Source: Agaricus subrufescens (taxonomy: Eukaryota > Basidiomycota > Agaricomycetes > Agaricales > Agaricaceae). Taken from it: a DNA stretch of 64,000 nt. The notes beneath the pieces are model-generated. The model saw only the letters and a list, made by a program, of their open reading frames with translations. It was not told the DNA's origin and did not search any database. The stretch's first letter is position 1. Each line of letters starts with the position of its first letter. The position numbers were made by a program, and so were the translations under genes. Below are positions 1 to 10,291 of this stretch, in pieces. The DNA lies in assembly GCA_029945375.1 (NCBI GenBank), contig CM057062.1:1178001-1242000 (forward strand), in the 5' to 3' direction.

Positions 1-3000
1 TGGAGTGGTGGCTAAGGCGGCCCATAGCCAAGATGATTATGAAATCTCAACGCGTGATGGAGGAGAATTTGTGGATGGCCATCCCTGACACGACGAATGC
101 TCAAGAAGCTGGACATTGGTCCATGTATTCCTCCACCGGGACCAATCATACCCTGATGTCCGGGTTGGAAGCCTTGGTGGCAGCGGTTAACAGCTTTCAG
201 ACTATGGATGCCGCCGCTCTGAGTACGTTGCTTTCATTCGTCGTCCTTTCTGAGGCCTAATCATCTTGTAGCGGGACAAAAAACTCACTACGGATCTGAA
301 TCTTGAGGGGCCCGAATGGCGCGGGCTCATGGGCGAACGCACCCACACCGTGATCCTGCTGCCAGCGCGGCAAAGGTCTACATCAACGATGGCAGAGCGC
401 CGGACACCATGGCCAAGCTAGTAACCAACAAATCACCGTTGAAGCAACTTCGAGAGATAGCCGGAACTCTGGGTAAGACCTTTGGTACCAACTACTTTAA
501 TTGGAAGTCCAATTTGTGCTGGCTTGATGTCAGTCTGGCCCTGCTTGACAATGCTATCTATCATGGATGGAAAGATTTTGATGAAGTCTACCTCCCTGTT
601 TTGGATGCCGGGGGCGTGAGCATCGTCCTCAATTGCATTACGCGAATCCGTAATGTAAAGGACAATCCTCAGCCAGACACTGAGACGAGTCCCTCGAAAT
701 CTCTTGACGTGCAACGAGACCTGGTCCGGGAGTGTCTCCTTCAGGAAAACATTATTGCTGATCTAGAATCACCGGACATGGTCTTTGTGAGTGCCATGTC
801 TTTAATAAGACCGCCTAGTTACTTACCGTGTTCTACAGGCATGGTTTTCATCTCTTTTTCGCCGGGCCGACGCCACTCATTCGTTGACAGACGACGATCG
901 GCTGGTGCCCTTTTTCTTCCCCATGTATTGCGACGTACATAAATGTACAGGCTCGCAAGCCACCGATGGTCTTCACCTCGAGATTTCCCCTCGCTTAAGG
1001 CCTTTGTACACTATCCAGCTTGGGCCGGCGGAGTTTGAGTCGACCAAGGGCCTCTTGACCGAGTGGTTTAAGCGTTTTTTGGCGTTTACCCCCACTCCCG
1101 GCCTCAGTTGTTGGAGAGAGTCGGAGGACGATGGAAGGCTATGTGACGGCCGTCGCACCGACTATCGCCGTTTTGTTGTTTCGCTGCCGGTGATCTTCGT
1201 CATAGAATTTGTCCAAGACAATCTTTACCGACCCGTGGAGTGGCGTATACCCGTTAAATTGCTTCCTCCCGGATACTCTCACATCACCAAGTTGCACGAC
1301 GTGGCATATGAGCTTGTGGGTGTGAGCTTGGTCGCGGAAGCCACCTCAACAACCAACCATTTTACAGCAAGATGGTATGATCCTGAAGACAAGGAGGTGT
1401 ATGAATATAATGACATGTGGCATGGGGGAAGAGCACAGGCTATGGGCCCAATGTCATATAAACACCATGTCGGCGGTCATCCTGTCATAGTACCCGCCAA
1501 GCATGCCGTTCACCACGCCGTCTATCGCCTCCGGGGGGGTCTGAAAGCTCAGGAGGCGTTTTTTAACGCCCGCGTGGCCAAACTGAAGACGACCCTGAAC
1601 GTAGTTATCCACAAGGAATTCCCCGCGAACGCCACCAACGTGCACTTAGGTGGGAAACTGGTTCCATTGCCCTCCAACCTTCGTACATGGATAAAGAACG
1701 ACAAGAATCGAGGCCTGTTCAAAGAATATGTCCACCCCTCGCAACCAAGCAAAATGTTCAAGCAGGTCTATCCAGAATCCGCCACTCCTGAGTTGGAGGA
1801 GGCGCTTGCTGGCCACGAGAAGCCAAACAGAGACCCATACAGCAGCCTGAAGACGCCCGATCCCGAGGACGACCTTCCATCATTACATCTTCCTACTCCA
1901 CCGACCAAACAGGTCAGCCTACCAGCCGAACTGGCTTCTATCGCACCGTCTGTGGCTAAGGCGGAGCCGCCACCCGACCAGGTGCAGGCTCCTCCCGTGC
2001 CTGACTTGGTGCTGGCTGATCTTGTTGCAACAGCCCCGGCCTCCAATGACCACGCGCCTCCGTCGAATAATGCAGTTGAGGCACCCCCGAAAGATACTGT
2101 GGCGCTTGGTCGTCCTCCTTTGCGTCAGCCTAAGCCTCGCATTCCGCTTCGAGACTTTCCTGCAGTCTTCGCGGAAATAGATGCGATGATGAACGCCACA
2201 GATGCTTTCTTGGAGGAATATGATTCGGATTTGGACAGAGCAGAGGGCCCGAGGCCAGGGAATGCACGACAGGTTGAATCGCACAACAGGGCTGCATCCC
2301 TTATTAACTGTCGATGTGGAGCCGCCGGAACCGCCGATATATTCCAATACATCGCCCCCGGTGAGGGAGCTACAATCGCGTGCGCCAAGTGCAAGCGTCA
2401 GAGTCATATCGCCTGTCAACCGTATGGACGTCCTGCGGACGCAAGTTGGCTATGTCATGATTGTCAGCCCACAGGCAGACAAGGAGTGGAAAAAAGTGCG
2501 ACTCACTGACGGTATGGGGCGCATTGTCTTCTGAGGTCTTTTTACTGAAAACCAGTCCAGCATGCTCACAGATGTGTGGCAAATCAGCCGGCCTCTGGCA
2601 GAGCGATTGAGGCCTGGAGTCGGCGCACTTTGTCGCCTAGGAGACTTTCATTATCCTGTACGGTTGCTTACTTACCATGCTGGCAGCCGTGGTTGGACAG
2701 TACAGTGGTGGCGTCGCTGTCATTTCTTGGAAGGTGAAAATCAGCGGCTTCCTGATGATATTACTTGGGAACCGGAGAGCCACATAACCGACGCTCTGTG
2801 GGGCCAGGTCATGGCACGACGGGATGTCCGGGTGAGTACAAATGCCTGGTTGACGCTCACGATGCTGATGTTCTTCTAGTTAGGACGGTGGGACCTTGCC
2901 AGTACGCTCGAGGAAGATAATCTTGATTATGTTTCCGAAGTGGCATACATGGAGTATACCGCCGAAATCGACGCCGTCTTGTCGCCTAATCTTTCCACTC

Positions 3001-4000
3001 TGCAAACACTAGCCGACGCTCCAGAGTCGTTGATTGACAGCGACATTCCCATTATGAAATACTCACAGGCCATCAAGAAGGATACGATGCAATACTTTGT
3101 CAAGGACGCTCCACGCGGCGCGATTCCACTGCGTGAAGTTGCCGGCATCACCAATTGGTTGCATCGTCATCTGGCGCAAGCCAACCGGACGCAATGGCAG
3201 ATAGGTCCCGCTATGTGCCACGCTTGCACCATCTGGATAGCGTATAAATTGGCCCAAAGCGAATTCCCAAAGCGCTCCGAGTTAACAGATCTCGAAGTGG
3301 CCTGGATGGTTCAGTCAACGACCCGTCAGATCAACCTCGTCGATGTGAACAGGATTTGTATAAGCCACTTGGAGCGTCTCATGTTTGAGTTCTCCAATAG
3401 TGCAGGCGCGGCGGGCGATTATATCTGGGGTTTAAACGTAGGGGATCATCAAGAAGGATGGAATCCGTATACCCTCATTCCTCCGTCTTGGATAGCCAAG
3501 GACCACAAACTTGATGAATCGAATCAAACGGTTTGTAATATTATTTATTGTCTAGTCCACGAGGTATTTAACCATGACATCGCTAGATTGGTTGGGGCTA
3601 TGTGACAGAACAACAACAGGGGAGTACGGACCAGAGTGCGACACCAGGACGCGCTTTGGGGGGGATGCAAAAACGCAAGAGGAGCGCCTCGCCGCCCGAA
3701 GGGCAGACATCTCATAAGCGCGGACAGAAACGCGGGCGCGGACGCCGACGCGGACAACAGGGTAATCGTAAACGCAAGAGGAGCACTTCGGCCCACGTCG
3801 CTGTGCAAGAGGTGAGCGGGGAGAATATGACCATGAAGGGTGAGGCTGGCCCTTCTCCCCACGTCGCTGAAGAGGTGGCCGGGGAGAATCTGAAGGTGAA
3901 GGTTGAGGCTGGCTCGCCGGCCCACGTCGCGGGCGAAGACGCGGTCGACTTGAAAGTTAGCGTGAAGGTTGAGGCCGTAGAGTTGCAGGATAGTCGTTAG
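1..4000 (+). CDS. USP-like peptidase with PHD-like finger (5' end outside window)
   Basis: Six hand-spliced exons stay in one frame: <3-222, 308-786, 839-2495, 2572-2831, 2880-3530, 3587-4000 (at least 1,226 codons). Exon 2 carries NLCWLDVSLALL, like the Cys box of ubiquitin-specific proteases (peptidase C19). Exon 3 carries NHFTARWY followed by YNDMW, like the His box of the same family, so the product may cleave ubiquitin or a related modifier. The end of exon 3 (about 2,300-2,475) has a C-x-C, C-x2-C, H-x2-C, C-x2-C series resembling a PHD finger. Exon 4 has an aromatic segment (VQWWRRCHF) that could be a Tudor- or PWWP-like fold. The last exon gives a Lys/Arg-rich tail, probably nuclear. 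The first junction (223-307) is the least certain. I recall similar repeated genes in Agaricomycetes but cannot name the family; activity is not proven. Confidence 0.6.
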
Positions 4001-4402
4001 ATATACTGTAAAGGCCCTTAATTAGTTTTGTATGCCCCTCCACAACAGTGAAGCTACTTACACATCATCATCCCTTACTTCTAAGTGCCCTGAGACGCGG
4101 ACCACCACGCGGATGATGACGCGGGCGCGGACACACGCGGACGAAAGGCCGGGCGCGGCTTTACAGTCAGAATACATGACTTATTTGAGGCCGTAGAGTT
4201 GCAGGATACTCGTTAGATATACTGTAAAGGCCCTTAATTAGTTTTGTATGCCCCTCCACAACAGTGAAGCTACTTACACATCATCATCCCTTCCTTCTAA
4301 GTGCCCTGAGACGCGGACCACCACGCGGATGATGATGCGGGCGCGGACACACGCGGACGAAAGGCCGGGCGCGGCTTTACAGTCAGAATACATGACTTAT
4401 TC
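3971..4402. repeat. 216-bp tandem duplication covering the gene's stop codon
   Basis: Bases 3971-4186 recur at 4187-4402 with only a few changes. The first copy contains the last codons and stop of the upstream gene; the second repeats them outside any gene. The copies also carry several CGCGGAC-type motifs. Confidence 0.9.
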
Positions 4403-5245
4403 ATTCCTAGTATACCCAATGATGAACGACTTTCGTAGGCTGAGGTAGGTGTTGGGTAGTATGTAGTAGAGCGGTCCTCTAGCCCGAGAAGCTAGGAGAC
4501 GCGGACAGACACGCGGACTTTGACACGGACGCGGTCTTCAGTGGGCGCGGAAAGGTGAGAATCGACATTTGAATGTGTAGACACCAGAGAAGCCCAGTAT
4601 CTGCTAACGATCTTCGGAGGACACTAGAGAAACCTAGGAATCCAGGACGGCGAAGGCTCTAGAGATAACCTAGTAGCCTCAATGTGAACCTAGAGGAACC
4701 TAGAGAAAGAGAAACATGGGTTAGTAACAGATTTCCACAGCGTAGGGCCCGACTCTAGAGAATCCTAGATGTCGTCGTATGCAGAGGTGAGTGTGATCCA
4801 AAATAAGTGACGCCCTGACCGCGGTCACATGTCACTCGGGCATCAAAGAACCCTCCTCGGTTGAGAGGAGGTGCCAAAAATAGCGCTGCTTCGCCTTTTT
4901 TCCTTCTACCTTTTGGTAACACAGGTAAGTGCCAATGGGGTCAATTTCTCTCCAGACGTTGATCGGCACAAAGTCAGATAGACTCTACGCAACGCACACT
5001 CAAACCAGACTACTAGGTTTTCTCTACAGTCTGTCACGATCAGGAATCTTTTCACTAGCGGATTACTCTACACAAACTACGGGGTTTCTCCCACAGCCTG
5101 GATATTTGTGCGAGCCTCTGGTCTGATTACTGGTCATTGATCCAGAGTCTAAATCCTCCACTCTCTCGCGTCTGTTTACTAGCCCTCTTGGGCTGTCCAC
5201 CTCACATTGAAATCGCACGTTATCTAACGAGACGAAACTCCATCC
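4403..5245. other. Intergenic region rich in short repeated motifs
   Basis: No gene seen. The stretch holds further CGCGGAC motifs to about 4,560. From 4,620 to 5,110 it has many variants of CTAGAGA-(N)-CCTAG, first in one orientation and then (CTAGGTTTTCTCTA and similar) in the other. It probably contains the promoter of the gene starting at 5246. Short dispersed motifs in opposite orientations are typical of sub-terminal regions of DNA transposons, but no clear terminus was found. Confidence 0.6.
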
Positions 5246-8018
5246 ATGTCGGCGAAATGGACTTTCAAGCAGCCTGAAGGACGGGCCACTATTGTGGATG
5301 GCGACATAGTATACTCACCCAACTCAACCCGACCATTGAAGACCATTCCGTCGCCACTGATGCCCTGGAAGTTCGAAGAGAATGTTTCTACAGCTACCGA
5401 TTTTCAAGAGCCACGCTGGTGGACCGCCGGTACAGAGTGGCTAGGCTTTGTGCCCAAACAGCCCGTGCCGTATACAGGAGTTTGGTTTGGTCCGTTAAGC
5501 ATTATCCCGAACAAACTGCTATGCGAGAATCAAACGGACTACAGACTGCCGCCTTTCTATAGCGACAAATGGTTGGAAATTGATTATATGCTCTGGGAGA
5601 CCTGCGAGATACTTCGTAACGCGTACCATCTGAATTACGCTCTTCCCTTTCCTCCTCGCCGGTGGCATTATCACAAGTCATTCAGGACATGGGCTATGGC
5701 AATGGATCACATCAGCCAAGGTCGCGATTGGTTTGCTATGTGGATTGGTTTACTCTACTGGTCTACGAGAAAGGTCCCTAATGGACCCGATTTTGCGGAA
5801 GGATTGACACCACCGGATTGGTTCAAAACAGTGGTGTTTAAGAGATCGAACAATGTCAACGCGACCCATGTGGACGCCATTCGAACGTCCCAGCTTCTTC
5901 AAAATTGGTGGCAGGTGGACCGTGTGGGCGTAATATTACAGCATCCCGGTAGGGCCCCACTGCAACCAAGAGCTGAATGGTTTGTGGCACAGAACGTGCC
6001 TGTGTGGTACCGTTGGGGAGACCAAGAGCGGCGTTCGTCTATGTATGACGACTTCCCGCTGATCACTCCGCCACCGGAATGCCTTCAGAAGGCTACCACT
6101 TGGATCTCATCATCTCCGTCTACTTTTGCGTCCCAAGATGAATATGCCGATGAAGGACCCTCCATTGAAAATCCTTTCGACTACCCATCGATAGATCTGT
6201 GCTCCAACCCCTCAACATCAACCTCTTCATCGCAGCCACAGACTTCCCTTCCTCAAATCAATTCCGATACAGGCGTGTCTAGACCCAAGGAACGGGTTCG
6301 GATAAACCAACATGGTGATCCTGTATGGGATTACGGTTCGGGCCGTTCGGTGTGGGAACCGTTTTTCAAAAAGCAGGACGAAAAGCATCGTAGGAAGATG
6401 GAGAAAGAGACGGCGAAAGCCAAACAAGCTCGAGAGTCTCGCATGAGGCAGCCTCCGAGGACTTCATGCCCGGTCTTTGTTTGGGATTGGGATGACGCCG
6501 ATCCACCCAAATTTGTAAGAACTCGCGTCAGGAATGATGAGCGTGAAGACACTTTGAACGATTACAGCGACAAGCAAAAGAGATACAATGCATTTGAGAA
6601 CGAGTGGGACTGTTGCAGAGAGTGGGGAGACGACCCTGATAAAGAGGATTATGTCGAACCTCTTCCTCCTCATCTGATTCCTGCCAAAACACCCAAAGAA
6701 CATCTATCCGAACGCTTAGGATCTGAGGTTGGTCGCTTGCTATACGAGTACTATGGCTGGGTGGCTCCCCTACCCTTGCCTCCTCCCGACAACCACATTT
6801 CTTGGCTGCCCGAAGTGGAGAGAAAAGCTTTTAAAGCTGTCCTCGGTATCCAATCTGCGCCTCTTGACGCTAGCTTCTTCTATTCGCCTTTAGCAAAGGC
6901 AGCCTCGCCTTACATCAAACTTCTAGCGGCTAAAGACACCACACGTCCTTCACGCGATGTTTGGGATCTAGTGGATGATAACCGTTTAAGCCTGGCTTAC
7001 TCCACTGCTCTCAAATCCATACGTACTATTACCCGAAAACTGGAAAGCTGGTATATGTTTGATTTTGAAAAGGGTAGAACGGTGCCATGGAACATTGCGG
7101 TCCCAAGTGCGGCGAGTGCAATGATGGTCTGTCGTCTGAGGGAGAGGCTAGATGATGTCTGTCACGATAGACTCGACGAAACGGCTATTATCCGGGAGTT
7201 GGTGATGGAAGGTGTACGATTCCACACTGTATGCCGTCGGGTGGACCTGCCAGTAGCTGAGCCGGACAATCCTGGGGCCAGTTGCGTGCCTATGAGACTG
7301 TCGGACCATGTTTTTAACCTCGAGGACCTCTCGTATTATCAGCGCCAATGTCGGGAAGTCATGTCTTCTCCCAGAGCTCGTGCCGCACTGATGCGCGGAG
7401 GCTTCACACGTCGTCGGGCGCTCGAGTTCATGGACCCATCGGAGGCTTTGCGAGGGCCTTGTGGATCTTATGCCAATTCTGACCTTATGTTCCTTGCCCA
7501 TGATGCGAATGGTATCGAATATGTCGATGATGAACTTACGGATGAGGAATATGACCTGTTATCAGGCGTGTACCTTCAATTCACAGGTATGTCATGTAGC
7601 TTTTCTTTACTAAAAGAGACCTGTTGCTTATTGTACCCAAGGCCACCAGCTACACACAGCCAAAGTGTCATGGCTTCCCCAATGCTGGGTCTTTGAAAAC
7701 TCTGGCTTGGATGTAGGGCGTTGGTCGGAGCATGCCGAGAGGCTCTGGGAAAGACGCACTGAGGCTGTCTTCCGTGACAAGGCGCCCAATGCCGCTGAGC
7801 CTCTGAATTGGGGTAAGCGTGTTCTGGCGGGTATGAATGCCAAACAGTCGGGCTCTATCATGGCTGATGATATCCCTGACTCGGGAAAACTGGGCAAACC
7901 TGTCAACGTGACGGAATGGCGGTCAATGCTTCGTGGTCTAGCCGATGCCAGAAGAGCGGCCTCAAAGGTTGAATTATGGTCTAAGGAGTATCTCAAGGCT
8001 CACGCCAGGAAAACTTAA
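5246..8018 (+). CDS. Trp-rich orphan protein, two exons
   Basis: Exons 5246-7586 and 7642-8018 join in frame over a 55-nt GTATGT...AAG intron, giving about 905 residues. I do not know a function. The N-terminal third is rich in Trp, Tyr and Pro and holds VPVWYRWG near residue 250. The middle (about 300-420) is Ser/Pro-rich and then strongly charged with a likely helix (KHRRKMEKETAKAKQARE). The C-terminal exon has SWLPQCWVFENSGLD followed by a Trp/Arg-rich helix ending ERLWERR. The VPVW-x-x-WG and SW-(x)-SGLD blocks match my memory of uncharacterised proteins present in many copies in mushroom genomes. No signal peptide or membrane segment is visible. The gene is intact and follows the USP-like gene on the same strand. 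Opposed GCGGAC arrays on both sides hint that it may be mobile cargo. Confidence 0.75.
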
Positions 8019-8690
8019 TGGCTTCTGCCCGGCTCTCTTATTTTTTTCACTCTTCGGTTCTTGGTACTTTGATTCCGCCTGTGGTTATCTTGTGTATAAC
8101 AGTCCCTTGTCCCTCTTTCACTTGCCTGTGGCCGTTCATCTTCTGTCTCTAGCACTGTTTCTGTATCATATTGTTACAGGGGCCTAATTTTGGGGTGTAT
8201 ATTTGGTACTGAGTTGAATTTGTATATAATACCTCTCCATAAATTTGTTTATTTTTTATGTCCCTACCGGCGGTCCCCGTTTTATCCCGGAGGCGCGGCC
8301 CCTGTGCCCCGGCCTGCCGCTGAGGAGGCCGCATGAGGCTGTGTTTTCTTAACAATCAACACTACCCGGTCCGCGTCTAAGTCAAGGAGTGTCCGCGGGT
8401 TCTGCGTGTTGCCCGCGCCATGTCCGCTTCGTTTTCCTTGAGGTTGGCCTCCGCCTCTGGAGGTCGCGAAATGAATTCTACCAACTCCTTATGTACTGCA
8501 CAGGTATGTTAAGGATGGCTGCTAATGATTCTATAGGTTTTTGGCCTGATATAGTATCATGGATTGGGGTGTTTGATGCGCTTATCCGCGCCAGATCTGC
8601 GCCATCACCCGCAGCTGACCGCATCTGTCCGCGTCCGCGCGCGGGCTCCGCACTTTTGCTGTAGCCCCTACTCTGACTATGTCTCTACAT
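8019..8690. other. Intergenic; GTCCGCG motifs in inverted orientation
   Basis: No supported gene. Between 8,360 and 8,650 there are several GTCCGCG-type motifs, the reverse complement of those at 3,719-4,560. A likely 3' untranslated region follows the stop at 8018. Confidence 0.6.
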
Positions 8691-9530
8691 GTCGCACTTG
8701 TCGCATCTCTTTCATGCCTGTGTAATCCAATACACGAGCCCGTGGCTCTGCTGGTCACGAGGTGGAGAAACATTGCATAGAGGATCATCCGACTTTTCAG
8801 CTCGTGATCTACCCGCACAATTTCCTTTCAGAACATTGAGCTTCCTCAACGAGATGTATGTACTTTACATGCAACAGAGACAAGGGGAAAGTGACGCGCC
8901 AGGTGGGACTAGATTTCCAGGACCACCTACTGTGCCGCATGTTGGCAATTGAGTCTCTCAAGTTTCCTGATACCTCGCCAGAGTCAGCCTTCTTTTCTTT
9001 TAACTAGGCTAACGATAGAACTAAAGCCATCGTTTTCCTTCCGCTAGGACAAGATCAACCGCCGTCAACACCAATTTCGCACTTCCTCCACAACCCCGAT
9101 ATACTGTTGCGTGCATTGATGACCATTATCAACAGCCTCGACAAATCCAGCACCCACTACGATGATTTCGAGCTCCCCTCATTCCTACGTCACGCCAGTC
9201 TACAAGAATGTTGCGATTGCGGGCAAGTGAAGCTCTTGCCAATATTGAATGAATCCTTCACGACTGCTTGTAGAGATTGTAAGGGCCTCTGACCTTGTCT
9301 ATCTGTGGTGGTTTAACTTGAATTGAGGGGACCGAATGTTTGCAAGTTCACCAATGCCGCAAGCAGGTTATTTTTACATGTGCGTATTGTGATCATACAT
9401 ATCCGACTGCCGGGTGAAGAAGTCGGCCAGAGTAATAGTAGAGCGTGGAACGCAGCCATTGGTGAAGTTGTATTTAGCCTGGAGAATGTAGCGAGAAGGT
9501 TATAGCTGAATACAGAACATGAAAAATAGG
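8690..9530 (+). repeat. Front of duplicated NLR unit, with relic exon
   Basis: This stretch is paralogous to 32,160-32,839 plus 39,044-39,240. It holds an exon-like piece at about 9,047-9,280, with an acceptor CGCTAG before it and a donor GTAAGG after it. The piece encodes two Cys pairs (CCDC and CRDC) around 20 residues apart. The right-hand paralog keeps the donor (GTAAGT) but not the frame. I read it as the remains of a small gene that travelled with the NLR unit; its family is unknown. Confidence 0.45.
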
Positions 9531-10291
9531 CATCACACCCACGGTCTCATCCTAGAACCTGCTTAGCAACCTCAAGATAATGTCAGGACCTTTTTTTGTG
9601 TCGCCCGGCCTGAAGACAATGGTATGACTCCATTTCCATTGCTAACAATGAATATCTGAAACGGAGGTGCTGGATGTTTGTTGTGACTGCAGTAGGAAGC
9701 CTCGCTATCATACAGAATTTTGGCAAGTTGTACAGGCTCTTTGTGAGCTTCCGATTTGTAGTCTACGATAAAGAGTAGATATATACGAGTGTTCAGTCTC
9801 GACCCATCGCGAGAGAACTGCGACCCAATTCCTCAGCTCACAATCGTCCTCACGATTGCCTTGAGAGGTTGCATCAAACGACTAGTATGGGAGAGGGATA
9901 TTAGATAGTTGGTGCTACTGTGTTATGAGATGGTGCGCCTTGCCGCCAGGGCCCCTAATCATGCCTTGCGAACATACTTGATCAAGGGAAGTAGGAGTGG
10001 TGAGGGATTTGGAGGAGGAGGGAGGAGCGCCTGATGGAACGGAGGACCAGTCATGAGTAGGGAGAGATGCCAATTGAGTTGGTGATGTCGAGTTTGCTAC
10101 AAGGTCATGGGATGGAGACATCGGCGAGTTTGATGCCTTGAATGTGTGGAGATTGGCATGCCCGATTGCCCACGACGCGAGGCACTGGCTGTGTGGGAAA
10201 TATTCGGGCACTAGTCCTTCGATGGAGGCACGTTGCAATTGCGTGAATGCGTCGAGCAGCGGATGCTCCTTGCTGTCCCCCCACATTGGCC
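9531..10291. other. Upstream region of NLR copy A
   Basis: No gene. From about 9,980 the sequence is conserved with the regions ahead of copies B and C, so it likely contains the promoter and 5' untranslated region. Confidence 0.5.

Noticed and set aside
1919..2419. 166-codon minus-strand frame
   Set aside because: Shadow of the Pro-rich and PHD-like part of the first gene, which has consistent splicing on the plus strand.
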